Source of the DNA: Chamaecyparis obtusa
Lineage: Eukaryota > Streptophyta > Pinopsida > Cupressales > Cupressaceae
Length of the DNA: 64,000 nt
NCBI GenBank assembly: GCA_027943335.1
Contig: BSBK01001534.1
Location: 2,937,501-3,001,500 of the forward strand
Direction of reading: 5' to 3'
The position numbers were made by a program, and so were the translations under genes. The notes below the pieces were generated by a model that saw only the letters and a program-made list of their open reading frames with translations, ran no database searches and was not told where the DNA came from. Positions 1-12,149 of the stretch are shown in pieces. Position 1 is the first letter of the stretch. Every line of letters begins with the position of its first letter.

Positions 1-1975
1 GCATCAGTTATACCAAAAGTTTGATTCTAGAAGTGATAAAGGTATCTTTCTTGGTTATTCTACTAATAGTAAATTATACAAATGTTATAATAAGAGATTG
101 AGAAAGATTATTGAAAGTGCTAGTGTCAGAGTTGATGAAAGTCATAAAAAACAAGCCAGAACTTGTGATTATGATTCAGATAACAAGGATGTCAGTCAAA
201 ATTTGGGAACATAAAATCCATCATAGAATCAATTACAGATTGTTCCTAGAATTCATGCTGACGAGGATGAATTGGTGAATGATGAAGAAAATCAAGAATC
301 GAGTACTCATACAAATCATAATATTTTGAGGTATGTAAGAGTGAATCATTTCGAGAATCATATAATAGGTGACAAAAATAAAGGTGTTTTGACTAGGAGA
401 ATGTTAGCTCAGAATAGAGAAGAGATTTGTTTGATCTCAAAAGTTGAACCTAAGAATATAGATGAAACATGTAATGATGAATCATGGATAAAATCTATGG
501 AAGAAGAGTTGTATCAGATTGAGAAAAATAAGAAAGGGATTCTTGTTCCTAGACCTTTGAACAGGAATGTGATTGGTACTAAATGGGTGTTTATAAACAT
601 TATGAATGAAGATGGTGAATTTGTAAGGAACAAAGGTATACTTGTTTGCAAAGGATACTCACAAATGGAAGGTATATATTTTGAGGAAAATATTCCTCGT
701 GTTGCTAGAATTGAAGATGTTAGTCTATTTCTTGAATATGTAGCTTACAAAGATTTGAAAGTTTATCAAATGGATGTCAAGTCTTCATCCTTGAATGGTG
801 AGTTAGAAGAGGAAGTTTATGTTGAGAACACAGATGGATTTCCTTTGACAGTTTAAAAAGACATGGTCTATAGATTGAAAAAAACCATTGCATGGATTGA
901 AACAAGCCCCTAGAGTCTAGTATGCAAGATTGGATAAGTATCTTCTTAAACTTGGTTTCAAAAAAGGTATTGTTGACAAGAATTTGTATTTAAAATTTGA
1001 TCATGAAAATATCATGATTGTTGAAGTCTTTGTTGATGATATCATTTCTGGGTGGTATTGACAAGTTGAGTAAGGAATTTTCTAATGAGACACAAAATGA
1101 ATTTGAGATGTCAATGATTGGTGAGATGAAATTATTTCTTGGTTTAAAAGTTACGCAATCACAAAAAGGAATTTGCATGTCTTAGTCTAAATGTGTGAAA
1201 GAATTGTTGAAAAAGTTTGGAATGGATGAATCTAAACCCATTGGTACTCCTATGGTGACTGTTGAAACTTCACTAAAACTGATGATTCACCTAGTGCAAA
1301 TCAAACCAGATATAGATCAATGATCGATGGATTACTATAATTGACACAAACTAGGCCTGATATTATGAATCCAATTTACAAAATTGCTATATTTCAATCA
1401 AAACCAAAAGAATCTCATGTTGTTGCAGCAAAAAGAATCTTTAGATACCTGAAAGAGACAATTAAATATGGTCTATGGTATCCTAGAGATGATGATTTCA
1501 CATTAAGTGCCTTCACTAATGTTGATTGGGCAAGTAATGTGAATAATAGGAAGAGTACAAATAGTGGTGCATTCTTCTTGGGGAAGAGGTTAGTTGCATG
1601 GGCAAGAAAGAAGAAAAATTGTGTTTCTCAATCTACTGCTAAATTTGAATATGTTTTTGCTATTATTAATTGCACAAAAGTGGTATGGACAAAAAAATGT
1701 TGAAAGGTCTCAAAGTAAGTATCAATGAACATATTTATATTTATTGTGATAACTCAAGTGCAATCAATATTTCAAATAATCATGTGTTACATTTAAAAAC
1801 AAAGCATTTATCCATTAAGTATCATTTCTTGAAGGATAAAGTTAGTGAGAAGGAATTCAAGATGGAATATGTATCTACTAAAGAAAGGATTGCAGATATC
1901 TTCATGAAGACCTCATCGAATGGTACTTTTGACTATCTTCGAGGTAATATTGAGGTGATTTCCCCTCCTAATTAG
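1..1975 (+). pseudogene. Ty1/copia pol remnant (integrase tail, RT, RNase H)
   Basis: Decayed copia polyprotein, truncated by the window edge. Positions 1-210 encode the end of integrase, with the typical KFD..SDKGIFLGYS pattern. Positions 470-860 encode the start of copia reverse transcriptase (RVT_2), with GTKWVF, KGYSQ and YQMDVKSS..LNGELEEEVY. About 960-1060 holds the catalytic motif as FVDD, followed by a frameshift. Positions 1341-1975 encode the RNase H region, with QSTAKFEY, CDNSSAI and the ADIFMK motif near the C terminus, split by a frameshift near 1700. Several stops and shifts make it non-functional. In a live element it would copy retrotransposon RNA into DNA in the virus-like particle. 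The remnant at 3.9-5.8 kb on the other strand is the same family. Assignment to copia is firm; the lineage is not resolved. Confidence 0.9.
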
Positions 1976-2331
1976 AACTAGAGATGCATTGGGATGCATA
2001 AGTCCATTGTTATTATAGAGACTACTTTTCATCTAGATTGATGTTTTTGGTGGCTTCTACCCAGGGGGAGTAGTTAGTCTAATGAGATGTGTCTTCACTC
2101 TTCAGAGAGATATTCAGTTATTTTTGGCTTCTTTGACTTAGTGCATATATGTGTCTTTGTCATTGATGTCAAAGAGGGAGAGATAACCATGTGAAAAAAT
2201 GTGTAAAACTTAGGAGGAGAGATTGTTTTTTATTGTAGAATATTTGGGAGAAATAAATTGTGGATATTTTTGGTAATATGTTTCTTTGTACATTAATTTG
2301 ATTTTTCACATCATATGTTTCTATCAATTCC

Positions 2332-3350
2332 AAAGGGGGATATTATTGGGATATTTTAAAAATATGTTCTTCAGAGATCACTATCACATATTTGAGGATC
2401 ACAAGATATATTCCTAAAGTGACAGTGTTTACTATTTATTGCTCCTAGTATACAGTGCAAAGATGATTATGAATTCTGAGTTAGAGGTGTTGTTGAGATA
2501 TTCAATGCTGCTTGTTGATATCTTATGATCATGCTTCATTCATGTTGCTAGATCACATTAATTGGTGTGATTGGTTTAGATTATTTTCTTATGGTGTGTT
2601 GGTGTTCTTATTGTTCTTGGCTAACATGGTTGGTGTTGCAAAGGATCATGGCGTGATTAATGGATTTGTTATGTATCTGAGGATGTTCTTATGGATCATT
2701 ACTATCTTATATCACATTCAATGAATTGCATTTTAATTTAAATTGTAATGATGAAATATTTTGAAAATAGGTTTTTAGGTTGATCTTACCTTGTTTTTAT
2801 TTACAAGGTTGATGAAATGTATAAAAAGATGTAATGATTTATAAGTGAAAATGTTTGAGAGAGTATGTGTAGGATGTAGTGATGACTGTGTGAAGAGGTA
2901 TGGGTGGAATCTATAATTGAGACAAAGATTTGTTTTTCTTTATCAAAGTTGTATTGGCATATTGGAGATTCTATCAATTAGTTCATAAATTGGTAGATTA
3001 TTGTCCATAGTGGATTGTAGTCCATTCAGGGTTGTATCCCTTTTCGTAATTCTCTAAGTTTTTTCCCTTAGTTGTATTTGAGTGGTGAGCACTAGGAAGT
3101 GTGCCTAAATGCATGTGCATTCCCCTTTGTAATAATCCTAAGAGAGTAAATTGTTTTTAATCAAGTACATGATTTTGTTGGTTTGATCCCCACCATGGTT
3201 TTTCCCCTTACAAGGTTTCCACACAAAAAAAAAATATTGGTGTTATGTGTTCATGTCTTTTGTGGATCATTTTTGTCATGCTTTACTTTCAGATTTGAGA
3301 TTAAAGGTTTAAGTTTTCTTAAGGTTTTTGGTTTTTGTTTTTTGGTCACA
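2332..3350 (+). mobile_element. Copia polypurine tract and 3' LTR-like region
   Basis: A polypurine tract (AAAGGGGGA, 2332-2340) lies 0.36 kb after the pol remnant and is followed by a start resembling a decayed TGTTGGG. Near the far end (3190-3225) is the stretch typical of copia LTR 3' ends (GGTTTTTCCCCTT followed by a GGTTTCCAC-like sequence). The exact 3' border is not visible; I place it near 3350, where sequence of the opposite-strand copy begins. The region 1976-2331 is the element's 3' untranslated part and encodes nothing I recognise. Confidence 0.6.
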
Positions 3351-3490
3351 ATAACTCACTGCACTTCTCAACAACACTATCACAGACTAAGAAATATGTT
3401 GACAACAATGATAACACAAATATCAAATATGTGGTAACACATCTCATTAGCATATATTTGTACATTATTCCAATAATCTCCCTCTTTGGA
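3350..3490 (-). mobile_element. Copia LTR start and polypurine tract, minus-strand copy
   Basis: Read on the minus strand, 3490-3477 is a polypurine tract (CCAAAGAGGGAGA). It is followed at 3476 by ATTATTGGAATA, the same PPT/LTR junction as at 2332-2350 on the plus strand. Only about 120 bp of this LTR is recognisable before it meets the other copy, so the two elements are fused LTR to LTR. Confidence 0.6.
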
Positions 3491-3899
3491 ATTGATCACA
3501 ACATATGATGTGAAAAATAACCATCAATGTCAAAGAAATCAAATCAAAGGTACTACCAACAATATCATAGCTTCCATTTTGACTTTACATATCTTTTAGA
3601 GTCTCTCTAAAATTCTCTCCCTCTTCAAATTCTCACCCCTTTGTTTTTCACATGAATATTTCTCTCCCTTTGAAAACAATGCCAAAGGCACATATTTGCA
3701 CCATAAAACTAAATCTCTTCTCCTCAAAACATCTAACTCACAAGACTAACTACTGCCCTTGAGTAGTAGCCACGATTCATTAATCCAGATAAAAGATATC
3801 CCTATGAACTACATTGGATTGATGTAAACCAATGCACCTTTGTTCTGATTGGGAGGAGTAATCACCCCTAGCTTACCTCTGAGATATTCAAAAGTGTCT

Positions 3900-5840
3900 T
3901 TAGGAAAAGGCTTCATGAAGATATCCTCAATCTATTCCTTAGTAGGAACATACTCCAATGTGAATTCCTTCTCATTAATCTTCTCTCTCAAAAAGTGAAA
4001 CTTGATAGATATATGCTTTGCCTTTGAATGTAGCACTCGATTCTTAGAAATGCTTATTGCACTTGAATTTTCACAGTGGATAGAAATAGATTCATCATAC
4101 TCTACCTTAATATCTTTCAACATCTATTTCATCCATACCACTTGAGAACAATTGATTGCAGCAATGACATATTCTGCCTCTGCAGTAGATTGTGAAGTAT
4201 AATTTTGGTTCTTGCTCAACCGTGAAACAAATTTTTTTGTCAATAAAAATGCACCACCACTAGTACTCTTCATGTCATCCACATTTCCTTCCCAATCGAC
4301 ATCACTAAAAGTACTAAAGGTAAAATCATTATCTTTAAGATACCATAGACCATAATTAACTATCCCTTTCAAATATCTAAACATTCTTTTAACAACAACA
4401 ACATGAGACTCCTTAGGATTTGCTTGAAATCTAGCAACAATACATACAACACTCATGATATTAGGTATGGTTTGAGTCAAATACAATAATCCACCAATAA
4501 TATATTTTTATCTAGTTTGATTTACTTTAGGGGAATCAGCATCCTTTATCATCTTGCATTTGGTCAACATACGAGTACCAACTAGTTTTGAATCTTTCAT
4601 ACCAAATTTTTTCAACAACTCTTTCACATACTTAGAGATATAAAAATTCTATTATCTAAATGTGTGATTTTCAATCCTATATAGAATTTCATTTATCCAA
4701 TCATAGACATCTCAAATTTATTTTGCATTTAATGAGAAAACTTTTTTCTCAACTTATTGTTTCCACCAAAGATAATATCCTAAACAAAAACTTCAACAAT
4801 CAAAAGATTATTATGATCAATCTTGAAATGCAAATTACTATCAGTAATACCTTTGTTAAATTCGAGATTTAGTCGATACTTATCCAATCTTGCATACCAT
4901 TCTCTAGGGGATTTCTTCTCCATACAAAGCTTTCTTCAATTGCAAAACCATATTTCTCTAATCAGTCAATGTAAATCCATCTAGTTTATTAATTTACACC
5001 TCTTCTTCCAATTCACCATTCAAAAATGCAGAGTTGACATCCATCAAATATACTTTGAAATCTTTATAAGAAATAAATAATCTGACAACTTCAATTATAG
5101 CCACAATAGAAAAAGTCTCCTCAAGATCTATAGCATCCATTAATTGTGAATATCCTTTGCAAACAAGTCTTGGCTTATTTATGATCACTTCACCATCTTC
5201 ATTCAATTTATTCTAAAATGCCCATTTTGTTCCAATTACATTCTTATCCTTATATCTGGGAAGAAGAACCCATGGCTTATTCTTATTAATATGATTCAAC
5301 TCTTCTTTCATTGCTTTCACACAATGTTCATCTTGACATGCTTCATTAACATCTTTAGGTTCAATATTTTAAATCAAGCAATACTCAACTCTTTCTTTAG
5401 CAATTTTTCTTCTAGTATGGACACCTTTGATTCTATCACCTATTATCTAATTTTATGATTGAGTCAATCTCACATACCTTGGAGTCTTAGGATTTGCATG
5501 TATTCCAAACTCTTGTGTATCTACTTCATATTTTTTACTAGCTTCTTCATCTTGATTTCCTTGAATAACTTGAACTTGATTCTAAGATTGTGGTTTATTA
5601 CCTTGATTTGCATTATCATCTTGATCATTTGAATCAAATCCACAAGATCTAGACTGTTTCTAATTGCATTCATCCACCTTGACATTTTCACTCTCAATTT
5701 GTTATTGTAACATATATATGCATCTCTTTTTGTAGAATAGCCAAAAAAAATTGCTTCATCACCTATAGCATCAAACTTTCCTAAATCTTTATGTCTTTTG
5801 ATATAGCATTTACTTCCAAAAAATTAAAGCTCAAATATGA
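3900..5840 (-). pseudogene. Ty1/copia pol remnant, minus strand
   Basis: This is a second decayed copy of the same copia family. From upstream to downstream on the minus strand: the integrase tail (about 5835-5700, with KFDAIGDEAIFFGYSTK); early RT (5206-4994, with LVCKGYSQ, YLMDVNSAFLNGELEEEV); the catalytic region near 4800-4750, where the YVDD-type motif carries a stop; and RNase H (4486-3932, with KSTSGGAFLL, QSTAEAEYV, CENSSAISIS and the start of the final domain). Stops and frameshifts occur between every block, including a TAG next to 4124 and a stop after 3932. The 5' part (gag, protease, most of integrase) and the 5' LTR are missing; recognisable coding ends near 5840. Confidence 0.88.
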
Positions 5841-7400
5841 AATACCCTCGTCATATGTGCAACAAAATCCCTCAACTACACAAAAATAGGCCACAAGTGC
5901 ACAAATTATCAAACAATTGTAGCAAAGAAAAAAACAATAGATTTTCTCAAAACCTACATAGATTTACCTAAAGAATAATTATTCATTGCTTTGTAAGGTT
6001 CATTCACTCATCTAATCACCATTGGGTAATTTGTAGGGTTCAATTTCATCCACCTAATTATATTATATGCAACTTATTGTTGAAACCCATAGTTAAACTA
6101 TGTGAGAGCTTTGTTGTTTGTTCAAAGCCCTAATTACGATAGATGAGATCTTATTGCTCATTTAACCCCTAATTATGCTAGATTGTGTTCATTTTAAGTT
6201 TGATAACCAAAGGATTAACATAAATGCATCAAACATCCAAATCCTTACAACTGTCAAACATTAGAAAAAAAAACAAATCCACTACATGCAAAGACAATTA
6301 GCTCATATCAAGACAATTGCCTAGAAACAACTAACAAATACATAGTAAATAATGTCAAATGTCTTGTTTTAGAAGAAAATGTGCATTAAATGGCTACAAG
6401 TGTGTAGCTTTGTGCAACAAGTGCACAATAAAAGCATCAATTGCGCAAGAGATGATGTCAATTGCACATAAACCAAATCCAACACCTTCATACCTACAAA
6501 CATGCAGAAAGCTTGAAAATTCATCAGATTAATAGCATGTTCACATTAGGTTCACCAAAATGTTGACTAGGAAAATTAGCATTAGAAACATACATGACAA
6601 AGAAAACCACAAAAAGTCATTCTATTATGTAACAAGAATCATAATCTCATCAATAGAATTGTGGATACAAAATACATAAATAAAATCAAACCATCATCAT
6701 GCACATTCTTGACTCCATTCCATTGTCTTTATATCTCCTCTAAACTATGTTGCTCTTAATGTGGATGTGTGCACAAATATGATAAAAAGCCAAGTACAAT
6801 TCTGCATAATGACAAGGATACTAGAAAGATCATGGTTAGCCAAAACAGAATTGAGCTCACAATTTATAGATTTCTGAAATCATAACTGACAACAAAATTG
6901 AATGACAACCAATGGACAAAATTTCAATCATGGAGTTAGAAATGAGAAATTAGGGGAAAGAAATTGGTGGAGAAATTAGGGGGAACGACAAAGGAGAAAT
7001 TAGAGGGAGATGAAAGAGGAGAAATTAGTGGGTATGTCAAGAGAGAAATTAGCAGAAGATGAAAGTGGAGAAATTAGTAGGAGTTAAAAGATGACATGGA
7101 ATTGGGAAAAGGAGATGACAACATAGTGGAACTTAATAATTAAAATTTATTAATTTCCTCATATTCGACAAGTTAGACAATTAAATAAATTTATTTATTT
7201 AATTGTAGGAAGGATGTGGGGGGAGTAAATAAATAATATATTTATTTACCAAAGTGAAGACATTAGAGTAAAGGAAAAAAAATAAATGATTATTTGCCCT
7301 ATGACAGTTTAAATAATTGATAAAATTATTTAATCAGACCAGAGACAAATTGATAGGACATGTTCAAATAGGACGCAAAATTAATAATTAATTAGATCAT
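5840..7400. other. Non-coding stretch with short minisatellite
   Basis: No coding potential is seen. The only structure is an imperfect minisatellite at about 6943-7090, where GAGAAATTAG-type units recur six times at roughly 22-30 bp spacing with varying linkers. 7130-7400 is AT-rich with many TTATT/AATTAAT runs. Confidence 0.6.
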
Positions 7401-7603
7401 TTTCATCATTTAATTAATAGAATGAATGGTACAATATCAACAATGATGAAGACCGACACGCAATATAGAAGACATGTTAAAAAGTAGAGTTATAAGCATT
7501 AATTTTCATCATTTAATTAATAGAAAAATGACACAATATCAACAAATGATGAAGACCAAAGCACAATATAGAAGATATGTTAAAGAGCATAGCTGTAAGC
7601 ATT
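7400..7603. repeat. Tandem duplication, about 102-bp unit, two copies
   Basis: 7400-7500 and 7502-7603 are near-identical. Both carry TTTTCATCATTTAATTAATAG, then ACAATATCAACAA and GATGAAGACC, and both end TAAGCATT, with a few substitutions and 1-3 bp indels between copies. It is a simple local duplication with no coding content. Confidence 0.85.
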
Positions 7604-7629
7604 GACCATTTTTAAGTGTCTACATATGT

Positions 7630-7833
7630 ATGTATAAATACATACAAACACACACACACACACACACATGTACATATGTCCACACACACACACACACACA
7701 CATGTAGATATGTATGTGCTTATAACATATGTTACATATGTATGTGTGTAATGCATATATGCACATGTACATATGTGTACACGTAGACACACTAAATATT
7801 CATTTTCTCGTCACGACAACACACACAGATATA

Positions 7834-7871
<38 letters not shown>

Positions 7872-7935
7872 CATATATGTATACACATGCACATGCTTGT
7901 ACATATATGAATACACGTACACACACATCAAAAAT
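7630..7935. repeat. CA/TG microsatellite cluster
   Basis: Several (CA)n and (TG)n runs (7646-7668, 7681-7702, 7838-7868) are separated by alternating purine/pyrimidine stretches such as ACATATGT. Open frames here on both strands encode only Cys/Val/His/Tyr strings and are not genes. Such runs can adopt Z-DNA or cruciform forms. Confidence 0.85.
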
Positions 7936-9165
7936 ACAAAAATAGTGCATTGAGATAAGTTAATAAACAGGCTATAATTCCAACCATGTTGAGCCCATGA
8001 AATTCTAATACCAATGAAAATAATTTTTAAAGAACTTGAAGGTGATATAACATACCAAAAAGTCAACAAAACCACTTTTTCTAAAAGTAATCAATAATGA
8101 AGAACCATGATGTAAGTTAAATAAAGTAATTATAAAAATATTAGTCAATGATTCCATGTTCCTACCAAAAATAGTCTTTTTTTTAACATAGCTAAATATC
8201 TATATGCCTTGAATTAGATTTCCAAAAGGAAGAAATTAGAGAACACAAATAGCCTTATATCAACCTCAGGCATATGTATTAATTAAATATTATTACCTTT
8301 TGAACTCATTATGTTATTGTTTCTAGTAATATCAATGAATACATCAATTATAATCTCTATGTTTTTATTACATGATTGAGGAACATGTATAAGGTGAATC
8401 TAATTGACTTTTTAAACAATAGTAATATAATTTATAATAAAAAGTAAAGCCGAGATATGTGAATTTTATCATAAGAAATTAAGAGAGAATCTATACAACA
8501 CTTCCTAAAGATATTTTCAGTGAATAGAATCTTTATAAGAATGTCAAAACATATTTAACATTATTTAAAAGATGAATTAAACGATCAAAAGAATAATACA
8601 ATGACTTGTATGATCCAAGACTTTAACATAACTCATATTGTGTAGATTATTTTTAAAGTAACAAATCAATTTCTAAATATACAAAAAGAACAATGTGATA
8701 AAATAATCTACACAATTATTTATTAGGGAAAATAACACATGCTATGTATAACAGAAAATAAAAGATATTCCATACAAATTTCAAAAAAAAAGTTTATTAT
8801 GTGTTGCATGTAAGTTTTCTTTATTATATTTTAAGTCATAATCACATTGAAGAAAATCTATTCTTACAATTTTAAACAAGGGAAAAAATATTTTCTAACA
8901 ATTTACATTTAGATTCTTAATTGTCATCTTCAACAACATCACATTAGAAATTTCTTATATGTTTAATGAAAATTTTCATGTTTTCCTAATGTCCAAATTA
9001 AACTTTAAAAACAGGACAATAGATAGTGCATTTTATTCCCTACATCTAAAGTAGATATTCTACATTATGAAAGTATCAATCTTTATTGTTTATTGTTCAA
9101 GTCAACATGATTCATAAGTCATGAAGCACATCAATAAATAATCCATAAATAGCAACATAAAAGAC
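7930..9165 (-). repeat. Dispersed repeat A, inverted copy
   Basis: The reverse complement of this block aligns by eye, with scattered substitutions, to 15660-17385 and then to about 19450-19620. Shared landmarks are the block around GATGTGCTTCATGACTTAT (9100-9130 here, 15700 there), the ATAAAGAAAACTTACATG block, and the TTTTGTTGACTTTTT block (8060 here, 19470 there). This copy is contiguous where the distal one is split, so it may show the ancestral order. No protein coding is seen and the origin is unknown. Confidence 0.75.
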
Positions 9166-9184
9166 ATGAAATGAGCATTAATAA

Positions 9185-9350
9185 ATAGCACATGAACATA
9201 CATCATATGCATATGCATATACATATGCATATGTGTATGTGTGTGTACACATGAATGTACACACACATAGAGATCTATAGATATCCACACACACACACAA
9301 GTGTGTGTACATGTAGACACGCGAGCGAGTGCACACACACACACACATCT
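9185..9350. repeat. ATATGC / CA / TG microsatellite cluster
   Basis: Alternating CATATG units (9205-9235) run into (TG)n, (CA)n and mixed runs up to about 9350. Long frames on the minus strand here are low-complexity artefacts. Confidence 0.85.
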
Positions 9351-11400
9351 ATGACAAATATGAGGCATCGAAAAATATGATTCTTTCTTATAGATTTTCT
9401 CTTTAGTATACACATTTTATTTTTGCTCTCTTTTGAATTTGTTAGAGTTTTAAATTTCATGGGATTAAGCACCATTTGCATTGTACATCTACAATCACAT
9501 GTACCAATTATAGCCTCTCATAAACATAATATAACAGGAATAATAGTTTGACTATGATAACAACTAAGAGTACTTCCAGATACATTATTTTTTGTCTATA
9601 TTAACACTTGATATCCAACATAATCTCTTTTACACTCCACTTTGTCTTGGGGTTTGACCAAGGCATAAGGAAAAAGTGTGTTTCCACACCCTAGCTAACA
9701 AGCTTTGTGGAGCTCTAATACTATTTTCCTTGCTAAAGCTTTAATGATTTTAATGTCAAGGTGACAAAAGAAGATGAAGGTTGCCCTTTGGAAAGTCAAG
9801 GTCACTCTCATGGCCTCAAGTATCTAGGCAATTATTTGATATGTGACATCTTATTTAGCACCTTCTAGACATTTTGAAGAGATCAACTTTACCTCTTGAG
9901 GCAAAAAGAAAGTGACCCTGTGACATGCTTATATATATGACAAACATGTGAGGTATTAGAGAATATGATTTTAGAGGCTCACTCTTTAGTGCACACAATT
10001 TATTTTTATTCTCTTTTAAATTTGTTAGAATCATTTTATTTTTATTCTCTTCAAGCTTGTTGGAATTATAAGCTCAATGAAATTGAGCATCATCTATAAA
10101 CTCATGTGCCAATTTTAGCCTCTCATAAATAAAATATAAAAGACATAAATTTTGCCTACAATAATGGCTCAAAGCACTTATATATACATTTGTATGACAA
10201 TTTTAAACATCACGTTGAGGATGACATAAAAAACTCAAACATCACCATCTTATCTTATCACGTAACAAGGTTAAATACCCCAACTCCTAAGGGGGAAAAA
10301 GGGGGAAAAGATCACATGATATCTATTAGGTAGTTCCCCCAAAACCTATGGTTGTTTATGAACAAATAAAGCCAATCCAATTCATCATCTTGATATGGCC
10401 TTCAACAAAAAGAAAGTGACCTCATGACATGCTTACATATATGACAAACATGTAAGGTATTAGAGAATATAATTCACGCTTTCTCTTTGATGCACACCTT
10501 TATTTTTATTCTCTTTTAAATTTGTTGGAATTATAAGCTCAATGGAAATCAAGCATCATCTACTATCTCATGTACTAATCTAAGCCTCCCATACACAATA
10601 TAAAAGACAAAATTTCACCTACAGTAATGATAATGACTAAGTGTACTTCTAGAGATATTTGTATGACAATTTTGAACATCACATTAAGGTTCACACAAGA
10701 AGAAAATTGAGTTGAATGCCTCAAGTCTTGGATGCCACAAGTCCTCATGGCAACAAAATACCATATGCTATCTATTAAGCATCATCTACTATCTCATGTA
10801 CCAATTTTAGCCTCTCATAAGCACACTATAAAAGACATAAAATTTCCACATGCTACGTATTTAGCCTCATCTATTATCAGATCCATTAAATTTCCACAAT
10901 CCATATTACTGTAAGTGTCAATTTCTGGATTCGATTGTGTAGCATTTTTTAACCATCAACGTTTTGGATCATACTACATGATCCATCATCAAGATGCTGC
11001 TAGAGAAAAAGGATCCATCATCTATTATCTCACACATCAATTCTAACCTCTCATAAATATAATATAAAAGACCCAAAAAAAACTTCTAAGATAATGAGAT
11101 AATGATTAAGAATACTCCTACATGCATTTGTATGACAATTTTAACATCACAATAAACATCATACAAGAAAACTTAAACATCACTATCTTATCACATAGCA
11201 GAATTGAATGTCCTAAATCCTTCTTAGTAATATGCTATTGTATTAAGCATCATCTATTATCTTGTACCAATTTTAGCCTCTAATAAACATAATATAAAAA
11301 ACAAAAAAAGGTCCTATAGATAATGAAATAATAACTAAGAATACTTCTACATACTTGTATGACAATTTTTAAGATCTACATCACTATCTTATCATATAAC
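9350..11400. repeat. Field of degenerate direct repeats
   Basis: One sequence block recurs at irregular spacing. It contains ATTAGAGAATATGATT, then TTTATTTTTATTCTCTTTTAAATTTGTTGGAATT, then a block like CCAATTTTAGCCTCTCATAAA followed by ATAAAAGAC, then TTGTATGACAATTTT and ACATCAC. Full or partial units start near 9345, 9955, 10455, 10790, 11030 and 11230. The units are not coding and vary from about 230 to 600 bp through internal deletions. They look like an old, eroded tandem repeat of unknown origin. Confidence 0.7.
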
Positions 11401-11411
11401 AGAAACCCTAA

Positions 11412-12145
11412 GGGTCCGTTTGGACCATTGAATACCAAATGCCAGATATAGTCAATTCTAGAAGATTTTGAAATTCTAGAAGATCAAATTCTAAAAATGA
11501 TTTCCCAAATATGGACTGAGCTGTTTGGTTCACCCGGAAGATGAGAATATTAATTCTCAAGACATAACCCTAACCCTAACAAACACGCACAGTTGGTAAG
11601 TTCCCGCCAACAACAACCCCTCTCAACACTGCCATCCAGAGGTATCAGATGCATCTGAAGCTTGACCCTCTCAACACTGCCATCCAGAGGTATCGGATGC
11701 ATTTGAAGCTCGGCCAAATTGTCAGTCACAACTCAAAAACGATACGCCCAACGGTCGTGAACAAGTGGTTGAAAAAACTTGATTCGCTAGTTAGACAGGC
11801 CACCAAGGTTGCAGAGCAGTGTTGCATACGATTACCAATTTATAATGTGATATATCACTATTGAATGAGGAAATCATGAAAATGACAATGAAAATGCGGA
11901 CGTCAAACATTATTAACGCAGGTGGACCCGACAGACATAATAAAATTGGCATATGAAACCGGAATGCGAGCCCGATATTCCATTTCCACCTTTTCAAGTG
12001 GAAGACGATATGCCCATTTTTGGAGTAAAATTGGAATATCAAAATTCCAATTCCATCCTTCGATGTCGCACACAAACAATGGAAATTGTATTCGGAAATC
12101 GATATTCCGATATATCGACCCATATGCCGTGGTCCAAATGGGCCC
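11412..12145. mobile_element. Non-autonomous DNA transposon, Harbinger-like ends
   Basis: The 734-bp segment starts GGGTCCGTTTGGACCA and ends with the inverted match TGGTCCAAATGGGCCC, giving terminal inverted repeats that agree at about 15 of 19 positions. It is flanked on both sides by TAA (11409-11411 and 12146-12148). Termini of the GGGnCCGTTTGG type with a 3-bp TWA duplication are known from PIF/Harbinger and Tourist-like elements. No transposase is encoded, and at this length it would be a long MITE or a carrier of captured sequence. A hAT origin is possible because similar ends occur there, but I see no 8-bp duplication. The interior holds a 48-bp tandem duplication and a small open frame of unknown meaning (11649-11864). 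Confidence 0.65.
11618..11713. repeat. 48-bp tandem duplication inside the DNA transposon
   Basis: Positions 11618-11665 and 11666-11713 both begin CCCTCTCAACACTGCCATCC and continue through GATGCAT-TGAAGCT, differing at about four positions. It lies inside the 734-bp element and does not reach its ends. Confidence 0.85.
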
Positions 12146-12149
12146 TAAG

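Noticed and set aside
7580..8075. Overlapping open frames of 70-91 codons on both strands
   Set aside because: They are translations of CA/TG microsatellites (Cys-Val, Thr-His strings) and carry no domain.
9102..9481. Minus-strand frames of 103 and 68 codons
   Set aside because: They overlap the microsatellite cluster, with low-complexity composition and no homologous motif.
11566..11580. Interstitial telomere repeat
   Set aside because: Only two CCCTAAC units, which do not match the plant telomere repeat, inside a DNA transposon.
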